64,000 nt of DNA from Pseudomonas sp. PSB18. Lineage in GTDB: Bacteria; Pseudomonadota; Gammaproteobacteria; Pseudomonadales; Pseudomonadaceae. Each line of letters begins with the position of its first letter. Within the stretch, counting starts at the first letter, position 1. The stretch covers positions 496,001-560,000 of the forward strand of contig NZ_NOIN01000002.1 in assembly GCF_014596565.1 (NCBI RefSeq), read 5' to 3'. Shown here piece after piece: positions 36,235 to 46,340 of the stretch. The notes beneath the pieces are model-generated. The model was not told where the DNA came from. It made no database searches and saw only the letters and a program-made list of their open reading frames with translations. The position numbers and the translations under genes were made by a program.

Positions 36235-36252
36235 ATGACAGAAAGATGACAA
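36235..36252 (-). promoter_or_regulatory. Pho box upstream of pstC
   Basis: The minus strand reads TTGTCATCTTTCTGTCAT, 13 of 14 matches to CTGTCAT-N4-CTGTCAT. It suggests that pstCAB-phoU has its own PhoB-driven promoter in addition to read-through from pstS. Confidence 0.82.
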
Positions 36253-36311
36253 TGCAGTGACGCAACAAATCCGCCGCCCGTGGAAACTGGCAGCGGAGAG
36301 GAAATTAGTGT

Positions 36312-36401
36312 CTGTGGGAGCGGGCTTGCTCGCGAAGGGCCCAGCATTCAACATCGATGCCGACTGATCCATCGCATTCGCGAGCAAGCCCGCTCCTACA
36401 G
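36312..36401. repeat. REP pair (variant GGGCTTGCTCGCGAA) between pstS and pstC
   Basis: Inverted units of CTGTGGGAGCGGGCTTGCTC; both arms carry the same two changes from the main family, so the two have co-varied. It may stabilise the 3' end of the pstS message. Confidence 0.85.
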
Positions 36402-36425
36402 AGAGCCGGGCGTTGGCCCGGGCTC
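36402..36425 (-). terminator. Hairpin at the 3' end of pstS
   Basis: GAGCCCGGGC and GCCCGGCTC pair around a short loop, five bases beyond the pstS stop. There is no T-run, so partial termination or mRNA end protection is more likely than full termination. Confidence 0.5.
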
Positions 36426-36430
36426 AGGTG

Positions 36431-37429
36431 TTACTGCTTGGCGACGTTGCCGCCTTCCGACAGGCCCAGGTCAGCCAGTGCCTTGGCGGCTACTTTGGCT
36501 GGCAGTGGGATGTAGCCGTCCTTGACCACGACTTCCTGACCTTGCTTGGACAGGACCATCTTCACGAACTCGGCTTCCAGCGGGGCCAGAGGCTTGTTCG
36601 GGGCCTTGTTGACATACACGTAGAGGAAACGCGACAGCGGGTATTTGCCGTTCAGTGCGTTTTCTTCGGTGTCTTCGATGAACTCGGTGCTGCCTTTCTT
36701 GGCCAGGGCCACGGTTTTCACGCTGGCGGTCTTGTAGCCGATGCCCGAGTAACCCACGCCGTTCAGCGAGGAGCTGATCGACTGCACGACCGAAGCCGAG
36801 CCAGGTTGTTCGTTGACGTTTGGCTTGTAGTCACCTTTGCACAGGGCTTCTTCCTTGAAGTAGCCGTAGGTGCCGGATACCGAGTTGCGACCGAACAGTT
36901 GAACCGGCTTGTTGGCCAGGTCGCCGGTCACGCCCAGGTCGCCCCAGGTCTTGACGTCAGCCTTGGCACCGCACAGGCGGGTGGACGAGAAGATCGCGTC
37001 GACCTGTTCCATGGTCAGGTGCTGGATCGGGTTGTCCTTGTGCACGAATACAGCCAGGGCGTCCACGGCAACCGGGATAGCGGTTGGCTTGTAGCCGTAC
37101 TTCTGTTCGAAGGCCTGCAGTTCGTTGTCTTTCATCTTGCGGCTCATCGGGCCCAGGTTGGAGGTGCCTTCGGTGAGTGCGGGCGGCGCGGTGGAGGAAC
37201 CTGCGGCCTGGATCTGGATGTTTACGTTCGGGTATTCCTTCTTGTAGTTCTCGGCCCACAAGGTCATCAGGTTTGCCAGGGTATCGGAGCCGACGCTGGA
37301 CAGGTTGCCCGACACACCAGTGGTCTTGGTGTAGCTCGGGATCGCAGGGTCAACAGCGGCAACCGCGTTGGCAGTCGCGACGCCAGCAGCGACAAAAGTC
37401 ATTGCCGCCATCAAACGCTTCAGTTTCAT
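36431..37429 (-). CDS. pstS: Phosphate-binding periplasmic protein PstS
   Basis: A 332-residue protein with a signal peptide ([20 protein letters not shown], cut near NAVA-AVD). The mature protein has [20 protein letters not shown], the phosphate-loop [20 protein letters not shown] and [14 protein letters not shown]. It delivers inorganic phosphate to PstC/PstA. It is the first gene of the pst cluster, with its own Pho box. A hairpin and a REP pair separate it from pstC, a common way to get more binding protein than permease. Confidence 0.97.
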   Translation of the reverse strand: MKLKRLMAAMTFVAAGVATANAVAAVDPAIPSYTKTTGVSGNLSSVGSDTLANLMTLWAENYKKEYPNVNIQIQAAGSSTAPPALTEGTSNLGPMSRKMKDNELQAFEQKYGYKPTAIPVAVDALAVFVHKDNPIQHLTMEQVDAIFSSTRLCGAKADVKTWGDLGVTGDLANKPVQLFGRNSVSGTYGYFKEEALCKGDYKPNVNEQPGSASVVQSISSSLNGVGYSGIGYKTASVKTVALAKKGSTEFIEDTEENALNGKYPLSRFLYVYVNKAPNKPLAPLEAEFVKMVLSKQGQEVVVKDGYIPLPAKVAAKALADLGLSEGGNVAKQ

Positions 37430-37505
37430 GCCTTACTCCTAGCAGATAGGGTGTGTTAAGTCGGCCAAGTATCGGTAAGCCGTGTGAACACTCTATGGCT
37501 GAAAT

Positions 37506-37523
37506 ATGACAATTGGATGAAAG
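37506..37523 (-). promoter_or_regulatory. Pho box upstream of pstS
   Basis: The minus strand reads CTTTCATCCAATTGTCAT: half-sites CTTTCAT and TTGTCAT four bases apart, 12 of 14 matches. A -10-like CATAGA follows about ten bases downstream, giving a leader of roughly 55 bases before the pstS ATG. Confidence 0.8.
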
Positions 37524-37561
37524 GCCAGCATTGAGTTTTACAAGATGATTCGCAGAGTCCC

Positions 37562-37638
37562 CTATCGCGAGCAGGCTCGCTCCCACAGGGTTTACGCGAT
37601 GGCGCAGAACCATTGTGGGAGCGAGCCTGCTCGCGATG
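37562..37638. repeat. REP pair (short, opposite orientation)
   Basis: ATCGCGAGCAGGCTCGCTCC and onward, then after about 30 bases the inverted copy ending in CTGCTCGCGATG. The arms point the other way from the long-type pairs. It lies between the MFS transporter 3' end and the pstS promoter. Confidence 0.88.
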
Positions 37639-37668
37639 AGGCCAGTAAAGCTAATGAAAAATGGAAGA

Positions 37669-38967
37669 TTAGCGCCCCTTCTTCCACAGATAACCACCCA
37701 CCACCATCCCGACCCCACACAACACCGCCACATAATAAGCCGGCCCCATCGGACTCTCCTTGAGCAGCAGGCTGACGATCATCGGCGTCAGGCCGCCGAA
37801 AATCGCGTAGGCCACGTTGTAGGAGAACGACAGACCGCTGAAGCGCACCACCGGCGGGAAGGCCTTGACCATGACGTAGGGCACCGCCCCGATGGTGCCC
37901 ACCAGCAGGCCGGTCAAGGCATACATCGGGAACAGCCACTGCGGATGGTCGGCCAGGTTGTGGTAGAAGGTCCAGGCACTGGCCAGCAATGCGGCGCAAC
38001 CGAAGACGAAGACCCGCCCCGCGCCGAAGCGGTCCGCCAGGGCTCCGGCCAGGATGCAGCCGATGCTCAGCATTACGATCGCCACGCTGTTGGACTGCAA
38101 GGCGGTGGTCGGCGCGAAATGGTAGACCGTCTGCAAGACCGTCGGGGTCATCAGGATCAGCACCACGATGGCGGCGGACAACAACCAGGTCAGCAGCATG
38201 GAAATAACGATGGCGCCGCGGTGGTCACGCAGCACCGCGCGCAACGGCACTTCTTCAGCCAGGGCCTTGCGCAGTTGCAGTTCGGCGAACACCGGAGTCT
38301 CGTGGAGCCACTGGCGCAGGTACACCGAAAAGAGCCCGAACACACCGCCCAGCAGGAACGGAATACGCCAGGCGTAATCCGCCACTTCCACCGGCGTATA
38401 GAGGCTGTTGATCGCGGTGGCCACCAGCGAGCCCAGCAGGATCCCTGCCGTCAGGCCGGACGTGAGGGTGCCGCAGGCATAACCGATGTGCCGCCCTGGA
38501 ACGTGTTCGGAGACGAACACCCAGGCCCCAGGCACTTCACCGCCAATGGCCGCGCCCTGGATCACCCGCATCAGCAACAGCAGGATCGGCGCCCACATGC
38601 CGATCTGCGCGTAGGTGGGTAACAGGCCCATGATCAGGGTGGGCACGGCCATCATAAAGATGCTCAGGGTGAACATTTTCTTGCGCCCCAGCAGGTCGCC
38701 GAAGTGGGCCATGACGATCCCGCCCAGGGGCCGCGCCAGATAGCCGGCGGCAAAGATGCCGAATGTCTGCATCAGGCGCAGCCACTCGGGCATGTCGGCG
38801 GGGAAGAACAATTTGCCGACCACGGTGGCGAAGAACACGAAAATGATGAAATCGTAGAACTCCAGGGCGCCGCCCAGGGCAGACAGCGACAGGGTCTTGT
38901 AATCGTTGCGGGTCAATGGACGGGCGGGTTGCGCAGGGGCTGCCGTGCTCGAAGGCGCAGTGGTCAT
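37669..38967 (-). CDS. MFS transporter, metabolite:H+ symporter (MHS) type
   Basis: A 432-residue membrane protein with about twelve hydrophobic segments. The N-terminal LGGALEFYDFIIFVFFATVV and the loop GDLLGRKKMFTLSI (about residues 85-98) are typical of the MHS family that imports organic acids or osmolytes such as citrate, 2-oxoglutarate or proline. The substrate cannot be read from sequence. The ATG at 38967 gives the family N-terminus; the open frame to 39030 adds 21 residues and is not used. A homologue lies next to pstS in P. aeruginosa, from memory. Confidence 0.92.
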   Translation of the reverse strand: MTTAPSSTAAPAQPARPLTRNDYKTLSLSALGGALEFYDFIIFVFFATVVGKLFFPADMPEWLRLMQTFGIFAAGYLARPLGGIVMAHFGDLLGRKKMFTLSIFMMAVPTLIMGLLPTYAQIGMWAPILLLLMRVIQGAAIGGEVPGAWVFVSEHVPGRHIGYACGTLTSGLTAGILLGSLVATAINSLYTPVEVADYAWRIPFLLGGVFGLFSVYLRQWLHETPVFAELQLRKALAEEVPLRAVLRDHRGAIVISMLLTWLLSAAIVVLILMTPTVLQTVYHFAPTTALQSNSVAIVMLSIGCILAGALADRFGAGRVFVFGCAALLASAWTFYHNLADHPQWLFPMYALTGLLVGTIGAVPYVMVKAFPPVVRFSGLSFSYNVAYAIFGGLTPMIVSLLLKESPMGPAYYVAVLCGVGMVVGGYLWKKGR

Positions 38968-39352
38968 GGCGAAGGCTTCTCTTATAGTCGGTTCTGCAAC
39001 CCGCAAATCGGGGTTGGAGCGGTTTGGCACGATAGCAAATTGTTCGAAAAAGCACAGGGAGGCACGTCATTCTCGGTCGAAATCAGAACCCGGTGGTCGT
39101 CTCGACGGCTATCGCCCGATATACTCGCTAGCTTGCGACACTCTGTAAGGGGTTGCTGTGCGAAAACGTCGTTGGTGGTGCAGGGTTTTGTAGGAGAAAA
39201 CACCAGAACCAGCCGGTTTCGCAGAGTCTCCCTTTAGCGCGCCTTTACGAAAAACGTCACGAACGCAATGTGTTCGGGCTGAATCGTTTTTTACAAAGAC
39301 GGCTATTCACCTGAAGTACAAGACAGCGTTACGGGTCAGAGGCACCCCCGGC
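38968..39352. other. Intergenic region, 385 bases, no gene seen
   Basis: This space separates the divergent transporter and thioesterase genes and must hold both promoters. Open frames that cross it are shadows without ribosome sites. No terminator, repeat or recognised operator was found, apart from AT-richer stretches around 39040 and 39280. Confidence 0.6.
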
Positions 39353-39757
39353 ATGATAGAGCTCGAACAAGAAGATCCAATCCCGCAAGGCGACCTGGCC
39401 CTGCAAATCACCGCGCTTCCCCGCGACACGAATGGCTTCGGCGATATTTTCGGCGGCTGGTTGGTGTCCCAGATGGACTTGGCCGGCACGGCAATGGCCA
39501 GCCGGGTAGCCGGCGGGCGCGTGGCGACCGTGGCGATCGATCGCATGGCGTTCCTGGTGCCGGTGGCCGTGGGTGCACAGCTGTCGTTCTATACCCAGAC
39601 CCTGGAGATCGGCCGCAGCTCGATCCAGATGATGGTCGAGGTCTGGAGCGACGACCCGCTGTCCAGTGAATGGCGCAAGGTGACCGAGGCGGTGTTCGTG
39701 TTCGTCGCCATCGATGGCAGTGGCCGCACCCGTTCGGTTCCGCCGCGCGCTCGTTAA
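39353..39757 (+). CDS. Acyl-CoA thioesterase, YciA-like hotdog family
   Basis: A 134-residue single hotdog domain. The motif DTNGFGDIFGGWLVSQMDLAG holds the family's asparagine and catalytic aspartate region, followed by the VAIDRMAFLVPVAVGAQLSF strand and a helix. Such enzymes cleave acyl-CoA thioesters to free acids and CoA in the cytoplasm, with broad chain-length range. The gene is followed 57 bases later by a sugar-phosphate mutarotase gene, without an obvious functional link. Confidence 0.9.
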   Translation: MIELEQEDPIPQGDLALQITALPRDTNGFGDIFGGWLVSQMDLAGTAMASRVAGGRVATVAIDRMAFLVPVAVGAQLSFYTQTLEIGRSSIQMMVEVWSDDPLSSEWRKVTEAVFVFVAIDGSGRTRSVPPRAR

Positions 39758-39814
39758 ACGCGACGACCGTTTTGTGGTCCATTGCGGTTCCTGTTCCTGA
39801 ACGAGGTTTGCAGT

Positions 39815-40714
39815 ATGCCCACGCCCAATGTCGAAGCCGTCAAACTGGATGAACTCAATGGCTGGCGTATCCGCCACGGTCAGGCCGAGTTGCTGGTGGC
39901 CCAGCAAGGCGCGCATATCCTCAGCTATCAAGTGGATGGCCAACCGCCGCTGATCTGGCTCAACGACCAGGCGACCTTCAAGGCGGGCAAAAGCATTCGC
40001 GCCGGTGTGCCGGTGTGCTGGCCATGGTTCGGCAACCTGACCCGCAACCCCGACAGCGTCCAGGCCATGCGCGTGAGCAACGAGCCGGCCACCGCCCACG
40101 GCCTGGTGCGGGCGATGGATTGGGAATTGAAAGGCATCGAAGCCGAAGGCGAAGGCCTGAAAATCGAATTCGTGCTGCCCTACCCCGAAAATGGCCTGGC
40201 GGGCTGGCCTCATCAGGTCGACCTGACGCTGACCATCGTGATGGACGCGCAACTGCACATCAGTCTCACCAGCCATAACCGCGGCAGCGAAACGGTCAGC
40301 CTCAGCCAGGCGCTGCACAGCTATTTCGCCGTGAGCGACGTGCGCAATGTGCATGTCGAAGGCGTGGCCGGCTTGAACTACATCGAAACCCTTGATGACT
40401 GGAAAACCGCCACCCAGGCCGGCGACCTGCACTTTGCCGGCGAGACCGACCGTGTCTATCTCGATACCCCGGCGACACTGAGCATCGTCGACCCGCATTG
40501 GGAACGACGGATCGAACTGACCAGCAGCGGCTCACGCTCGGCAGTGATATGGAACCCCTGGACCGAACGCGCCAAGGCCTTCAGCGACATGGCCGACGAT
40601 GGCTGGCAGCGCATGCTGTGCATCGAGACGGCGAACGTGATGGACGATGTGGTGACGCTGTTGCCCGAGGCCAGTCATACCCTGGGCGTGAGTATCAGTA
40701 GCAAACCGCTCTAA
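39815..40714 (+). CDS. D-hexose-6-phosphate mutarotase (aldose 1-epimerase family)
   Basis: A 299-residue beta-sandwich enzyme of the galactose mutarotase superfamily, YeaD-like group, which interconverts the anomers of glucose-6-phosphate. Visible features are VAQQGAHILSYQ near residue 31, IRAGVPVCWPWFG near residue 62, PATAHGLVRAMDWEL with the catalytic histidine near residue 95, SQALHSYFAV with a second histidine near residue 171, and a C-terminal WQRMLCIETANV. The ATG at 39815 has GAGGT about 8 bases upstream. Confidence 0.92.
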   Translation: MPTPNVEAVKLDELNGWRIRHGQAELLVAQQGAHILSYQVDGQPPLIWLNDQATFKAGKSIRAGVPVCWPWFGNLTRNPDSVQAMRVSNEPATAHGLVRAMDWELKGIEAEGEGLKIEFVLPYPENGLAGWPHQVDLTLTIVMDAQLHISLTSHNRGSETVSLSQALHSYFAVSDVRNVHVEGVAGLNYIETLDDWKTATQAGDLHFAGETDRVYLDTPATLSIVDPHWERRIELTSSGSRSAVIWNPWTERAKAFSDMADDGWQRMLCIETANVMDDVVTLLPEASHTLGVSISSKPL

Positions 40715-40731
40715 GCCCCATCACATCCCTC

Positions 40732-40820
40732 TGTGGGAGCGAGCCTGCTCGCGATAGCGATCTGTCAGCCACCATTACCTTGACTGATCCACCGCTATCG
40801 CGAGCAGGCTCGCTCCCACA
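40732..40820. repeat. REP pair (long type) after the mutarotase gene
   Basis: Inverted CTGTGGGAGCGAGCCTGCTC units with about 40 bases between them, located between convergent genes. Confidence 0.9.
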
Positions 40821-40846
40821 AGGGATCTGTGTCACGTCGATTTAAG

Positions 40847-41383
40847 CTACAGATCCGATTCCTGCACCACCCTCACCTTCTCCGCATCCAGCGCATACGC
40901 CGCACTCGCCAGGTCGTTGTCGACCTTTTCGATCTTCAGCGTGCCGGTCACCCACAGCGGCGTGTAGATGTCGTCCAGCTTCAGACCCTTGGGGTAGCGC
41001 ACCAGCACCAGTTGGTTAGGCGGCGGTGGCGGGACATGGATGCAGGCGCCGGGGTATGGCACCAGGAAGAACAACGTGCTGCGGCCCTTGGCGTCGGTTT
41101 CCAGCGGCACCGGGTAGCCGCCGATGCGGATGTGCTTGTCGTTCATCGAGGCCACGGTCTTGGTCGAATACATCACCGCCGGCAAGCCTTTGCTTTGCTT
41201 CAGGCCACCCTTGTTGGTGAAAGTACCGTTGGCTTCGGGGGAGTTGTGGTCGATCTCGGGCATGGCCTCGAGGGCTTTCTGGTCCGACTTGGGCATCAGT
41301 TCGAGCCAGTCGGTTTCCGGCAATTCGGCAGCGTGGGCCAGGCCACTGCCCAGCAGAAGAAGGGTCAACACTAGACGGCGCAT
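40847..41383 (-). CDS. Exported DUF3299-family protein
   Basis: A 178-residue protein with a signal peptide (MRRLVLTLLLLGSGLAHAAE). The mature part shows the DUF3299 pattern: IRIGGYPVPLE, FFLVPYPGACIHVPPPPPNQ and VTGTLKIEK. Its role is unknown, though the family is common in the periplasm of proteobacteria. The single cysteine in GACIHVPPPP is a conserved feature of the family. The ATG at 41383 is chosen since it starts the signal peptide; an ATG at 41398 adds five residues. Confidence 0.88.
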   Translation of the reverse strand: MRRLVLTLLLLGSGLAHAAELPETDWLELMPKSDQKALEAMPEIDHNSPEANGTFTNKGGLKQSKGLPAVMYSTKTVASMNDKHIRIGGYPVPLETDAKGRSTLFFLVPYPGACIHVPPPPPNQLVLVRYPKGLKLDDIYTPLWVTGTLKIEKVDNDLASAAYALDAEKVRVVQESDL

Positions 41384-41428
41384 GAAAGGGCTCGGCAATG
41401 AGTGATAGATGGATCGCCGGGCATTCTA

Positions 41429-41460
41429 GCCCCCTGCGCGCGCCATGCGCAGAGGGCTTT
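41429..41460. terminator. Hairpin between two minus-strand genes
   Basis: GCCCCCTGCGC and GCGCAGAGGGC pair around a short loop, 12 bases beyond the stop of the membrane-protein gene. A short CTTT follows on the + strand only, so it is a weak or partial terminator. Confidence 0.45.
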
Positions 41461-41471
41461 GTCGCATTGAC

Positions 41472-41717
41472 TCAGTTTCTTTTGATCAGGCCGTAGATCA
41501 CCAGCAGCACGATCGCGCCAACCAGGGCACCGATGAAACCGGCGCCTTGCCCGGCCTGGTAGATACCCAGGGCCTGGCCACCATAGGTGGCTGCCAGCGA
41601 ACCGCCGATACCGAGCAGGATGGTCATGATCCAGCCCATGCTGTCATCGCCCGGTTTCAGGAAGCGTGCCAGCAGGCCAACGATCAAGCCGATGAAGATG
41701 GTTCCGATGATTCCCAT
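41472..41717 (-). CDS. GlsB/YeaQ/YmgE-family small membrane protein
   Basis: An 81-residue, very hydrophobic protein with three membrane segments (MGIIGTIFIGLIVGLLARFL; WIMTILLGIGGSLAA; GFIGALVGAIVLLVIYGLI) and the conserved FLKPGDDSMGW loop. The family is linked to general stress responses, with no known biochemical activity. The ATG at 41717 is preceded by GGGG; an in-frame ATG at 41747 adds ten residues that do not fit the family. Confidence 0.92.
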   Translation of the reverse strand: MGIIGTIFIGLIVGLLARFLKPGDDSMGWIMTILLGIGGSLAATYGGQALGIYQAGQGAGFIGALVGAIVLLVIYGLIKRN

Positions 41718-41817
41718 GGCAATTCCCCTTTTGATTGAGATAGCCAAAGCCTAGTCAGACTTTGGCACCTTGCCATGAGAGAATCCGGCCGACGAATGGT
41801 TCCAACCGTGTTGCAGA

Positions 41818-42903
41818 TTATTGCTCGGCGATCAGCGTCTCGACCTTGATGATCTGCTGGGCCAGCGTAGCCCGGTCAGCACAACGCAGGTTGGCGTGAC
41901 CAACCTTGCGCCCGACCTTGAACGCCTTGCCATAGTGATGCAGATGGCAGTCGGCGATCGCCAGGACCTTCTCGGTGTCCGGTACCTTGCCGATGAAGTT
42001 CAGCATCGCACTTTCACCGACCTTGGCGGTGGAACCCAGCGGCAGCCCCGCTACCGCCCGCAGGTGGTTTTCGAACTGGCTGCACTCGGCGCCTTCGGTG
42101 GTCCAGTGCCCGGAGTTGTGCACCCGAGGCGCGATTTCGTTGGCCTTGAGACCGCCGTCCACTTCAAAGAACTCGAACGCCATCACGCCGACGTAGTCGA
42201 GCTGCTTGAGCACCCGGCTGGAGTAATCCTCGGCCAGGGCCTGCAGCGGATGGTCGGTACTGGCGACGGACAGCTTGAGAATGCCGTCCTTGTGGGTGTT
42301 GTGCACCAGCGGGTAGAAACGGATTTCACCGTCGCGGGCACGCACGGCGATCAACGAGACTTCACCGGTGAACGGCACGAAACCTTCCAGCAGGCAGGCC
42401 ACGCTGCCCAGCTCGGCGAACGTACCGGCTACGTCTTCAGGGTTGCGCAGGACTTTCTGGCCCTTGCCGTCATAACCCAGGGTGCGGGTCTTGAGCACGG
42501 CCGGCAGACCGATGGCAGCGACGGCGGCTTCCAGGTCTGCCTGGGATTGAATGTCGGCGAAGGCCGGGGTGGGGATGCCCAGGTCCTTGAACATGTTCTT
42601 CTCGAACCAGCGATCGCGGGCGATGCGCAAAGCTTCGGCGCTCGGGTAGACCGGGACGAACTGGGACAGGAAGGCAACGGTCTCGGCCGGGACGCTTTCG
42701 AATTCGAAGGTCACCAGATCCACTTCATCGGCCAGTTGGCGCAGGTGATCCTGGTCGCCGTAGTCGGCCCGCAGGTGTTCACCCAACGCGGCGGCACAGG
42801 CGTCCGGCGCCGGGTCCAGGAAAGCGAAGTTCATCCCCAGCGGCGTACCCGCCAGGGCCAACATGCGACCCAACTGGCCGCCACCGATTACACCGATCTT
42901 CAT
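41818..42903 (-). CDS. purK: 5-(carboxyamino)imidazole ribonucleotide synthase PurK
   Basis: A 361-residue ATP-grasp enzyme that uses ATP and bicarbonate to make N5-carboxyaminoimidazole ribonucleotide in purine synthesis. The N-terminal MKIGVIGGGQLGRMLALAG is the family start. The central ATP-grasp shows LKTRTLGYDGKGQ near residue 137 and GEVSLIAVRARDGE, and PRVHNSGHWTTEGAECSQFE lies in the active site. It follows purE by 12 bases, and its product is the substrate of PurE. Confidence 0.97.
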   Translation of the reverse strand: MKIGVIGGGQLGRMLALAGTPLGMNFAFLDPAPDACAAALGEHLRADYGDQDHLRQLADEVDLVTFEFESVPAETVAFLSQFVPVYPSAEALRIARDRWFEKNMFKDLGIPTPAFADIQSQADLEAAVAAIGLPAVLKTRTLGYDGKGQKVLRNPEDVAGTFAELGSVACLLEGFVPFTGEVSLIAVRARDGEIRFYPLVHNTHKDGILKLSVASTDHPLQALAEDYSSRVLKQLDYVGVMAFEFFEVDGGLKANEIAPRVHNSGHWTTEGAECSQFENHLRAVAGLPLGSTAKVGESAMLNFIGKVPDTEKVLAIADCHLHHYGKAFKVGRKVGHANLRCADRATLAQQIIKVETLIAEQ

Positions 42904-42915
42904 TCGTCAACAACC

Positions 42916-43407
42916 TCAGGCAATGCGTGGGTCTGGATTGTCCAGGACGCTGTCTGTCTGCTCAGCGCGGAATTTTTTCAGCACGGTATGGAATTGTGGA
43001 TGCTTGGCACCCAGGATGCTCGCCGACAGCAGGGCCGCGTTGATCGCGCCGGCCTTGCCGATGGCCAGGGTCGCGACCGGAATGCCGGCCGGCATCTGCA
43101 CGATGGACAGCAGCGAGTCGACGCCCGAAAGCATCGACGACTGCACCGGCACGCCCAGCACCGGCAGGTGGGTCTTGGCCGCACACATGCCTGGCAGGTG
43201 AGCCGCGCCACCGGCACCGGCGATGATCACCTCGATGCCACGGGCCTCGGCTTCTTCGGCGTACTGGAACAGCAGGTCCGGGGTGCGGTGGGCGGAGACC
43301 ACTTTCACCTCATAAGGGATGCCGAGCTTTTCCAGCATATCGGCGGTGTGGCTAAGGGTGGACCAATCGGACTTGGAGCCCATGATCACGCCAACCAGTG
43401 CACTCAT
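42916..43407 (-). CDS. purE: N5-carboxyaminoimidazole ribonucleotide mutase PurE
   Basis: A 163-residue class I PurE, which moves the carboxyl group from N5 to C4 of the imidazole. The [20 protein letters not shown] start, the [15 protein letters not shown] segment with the catalytic histidine near residue 44, and [14 protein letters not shown] are diagnostic. It is the first gene of purEK. GAAGAGG lies about eight bases before the ATG. A strong intrinsic terminator sits in its leader about 40 bases upstream, so expression may be set by attenuation. Confidence 0.97.
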   Translation of the reverse strand: MSALVGVIMGSKSDWSTLSHTADMLEKLGIPYEVKVVSAHRTPDLLFQYAEEAEARGIEVIIAGAGGAAHLPGMCAAKTHLPVLGVPVQSSMLSGVDSLLSIVQMPAGIPVATLAIGKAGAINAALLSASILGAKHPQFHTVLKKFRAEQTDSVLDNPDPRIA

Positions 43408-43445
43408 CGTCGTGCCTCTTCTCTCTGGGCGCCCGCAGGCGCGTC

Positions 43446-43487
43446 AAAAAACAACAAGCCACGCGGGAAACCGGCGTGGCTTGTTGT
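43446..43487 (-). terminator. Intrinsic terminator in the purE leader
   Basis: On the minus strand ACAACAAGCCACGC pairs with GCGTGGCTTGTTGT (14 pairs) and is followed by six T. It lies only about 40 bases upstream of the purE ATG, downstream of a -10-like TATACT. It either ends the upstream LysR transcript or attenuates purEK. Confidence 0.85.
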
Positions 43488-43525
43488 ACGAATAATGGCC
43501 GATCTGGACCGGCCGAAGGCCGCGC

Positions 43526-43554
43526 AGTATACCGCAATGAAGCAGATAAACAGC
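43526..43554 (-). promoter_or_regulatory. Candidate purEK promoter upstream of the leader terminator
   Basis: The minus strand has TATACT (43531-43526), five of six matches to the -10 consensus. The -35 (CTGTTT, 16-17 bases upstream) is weak. Transcription would start near 43518 and run through the terminator into purE. Confidence 0.4.
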
Positions 43555-43638
43555 CCCCGTCGCGACCATCTGTCATTTGTGCCCGGACGGCGGTTTTATT
43601 GACTTGGAGGTCAACGCAAGAACACCCCAAATCCCCCT

Positions 43639-43730
43639 CTGTGGGAGCGAGCCTGCTCGCGATGACGAGCTGACATTCAGCATCAATGTTGCCTGACCCA
43701 CCGCTATCGCGAGCAGGCTCGCTCCCACAG
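43639..43730. repeat. REP pair (long type) downstream of a LysR gene
   Basis: Inverted CTGTGGGAGCGAGCCTGCTC units separated by about 40 bases, located 14 bases after the LysR stop codon. Confidence 0.9.
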
Positions 43731-43744
43731 GGTTGTGCGTGCTT

Positions 43745-44647
43745 TCAGGAGCCGGCGCCGCCTTCGAGCTTGCGCCACAGCAACCGCACATTGGCCTTGC
43801 GCACCAGGGCGCAACGGTACAGGCGGATCTCCAGTGGGACGTGCCATTGCCCGCCGCCACAGATCACCAGCTCGCCTCGGGCCAGTTCGGCACGGACGCT
43901 CAGGTGCGGCACCCAGGCGATGCCCAGGCCTTCCAGGGCCATGCTTTTAAGGCTGTCGGCCATGGCCGTTTCGTAGACCGTGGTGAAACGCAGCGCCCGC
44001 TGGCGCAGCAACTGGTTCACCGAACGACCGAGAAACGCCCCTGCGCTGTAGGCCAGCAGCGGCACGCTGGCCTCGCCTTCGAGGTCGAACAGCGGTTTGC
44101 CGTTGGCATCGGCGGCACACACCGGCAGCATTTCAGTCTGGCCCAGGTGCAGCGACGGGAAAATTTCCGGGTCCATCTGCATCGCCGAATCCGGGTCGTA
44201 GAACGCCAGCATCAGGTCGCAACCGCCTTCACGCAATGCATGGACGGCGTCGCCGACGTTGGTCGCCACCAGGCGCGTGGCGATGTTCATGCCTTCGTTG
44301 CGCAATTGCGCGATCCAGCGCGGAAAGAAACCCAGGGCCAGGGAGTGCGCGGCCGCCACCTGGATCACTTCGCCTTGCCCGCCTTCCAGATGATGCAAAT
44401 GCCGCAGCACCTCGCCCAGCTGCTCCACTACCGTGCGCGCCGTCACCAGGAACAACTGCCCGGCCGCCGTCAGCTCGACCGGCGTGCGGGAGCGGTTGAC
44501 CAAGGTCAGCCCCAGCGCCGCTTCCAGGCTACGAATCCGCCGGCTGAACGCCGGTTGCGTGACGAAACGCCGTTCGGCCGCCTGGGAGAAACTGCGAGTA
44601 GCCGCCAAGGCACTGAAGTCCTCGAGCCATTTGCTTTCAAGATTCAT
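43745..44647 (-). CDS. LysR-family transcriptional regulator (next to aspA)
   Basis: A 300-residue LysR protein. The N-terminal helix-turn-helix covers about residues 1-60 (WLEDFSALAATRSFSQAAER, then AFSRRIRSLEAALGLTLVNR), and the rest is a periplasmic-binding-protein-like effector domain. The ATG at 44647 has GGAGGG about five bases upstream; longer frames upstream lack such a site. It is divergent from the aspartate ammonia-lyase gene, and LysR regulators usually control the divergent neighbour, so control of aspA is inferred. Its ligand is unknown. Confidence 0.93.
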   Translation of the reverse strand: MNLESKWLEDFSALAATRSFSQAAERRFVTQPAFSRRIRSLEAALGLTLVNRSRTPVELTAAGQLFLVTARTVVEQLGEVLRHLHHLEGGQGEVIQVAAAHSLALGFFPRWIAQLRNEGMNIATRLVATNVGDAVHALREGGCDLMLAFYDPDSAMQMDPEIFPSLHLGQTEMLPVCAADANGKPLFDLEGEASVPLLAYSAGAFLGRSVNQLLRQRALRFTTVYETAMADSLKSMALEGLGIAWVPHLSVRAELARGELVICGGGQWHVPLEIRLYRCALVRKANVRLLWRKLEGGAGS

Positions 44648-44828
44648 CACGCCCTCCCAAAACATGCACCAAAACAGGTCACACGTCCGCCGTACCGCCG
44701 GCGTCACATCCACATTATGCCGAATATGCATAGGGCAGTGTTTAACAGCATTGGCCCTTACGTTTACGAGAGCCTACGATCCACAGCGTTCCGGCTCAGA
44801 CCGGGTCCTTATCGAGATGATTTCTATC

Positions 44829-46253
<1,425 letters not shown>

Positions 46254-46307
46254 TCGATGCAACCACCGCTCACCAGGTCGAGGGACTAGACACCTCTCAC
46301 CTTTTGA

Positions 46308-46340
46308 GGGCTTGGGGATTATTCCCCAAGCCCTTTTTTT
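46308..46340 (+). terminator. Intrinsic terminator of aspA
   Basis: GGGCTTGGGGA pairs with TTCCCCAAGCCC and is followed by seven T. It lies about 55 bases after the aspA stop. Confidence 0.93.

Noticed and set aside
39021..39040. Sigma-54-like TGGCAC near 39025-39030
   Set aside because: The second element at the right spacing is CAAA instead of TTGC, so the consensus is not met.
43352..43630. 92-residue minus-strand frame over the purE leader
   Set aside because: It runs through the terminator hairpin and overlaps purE out of frame, with no recognisable sequence.
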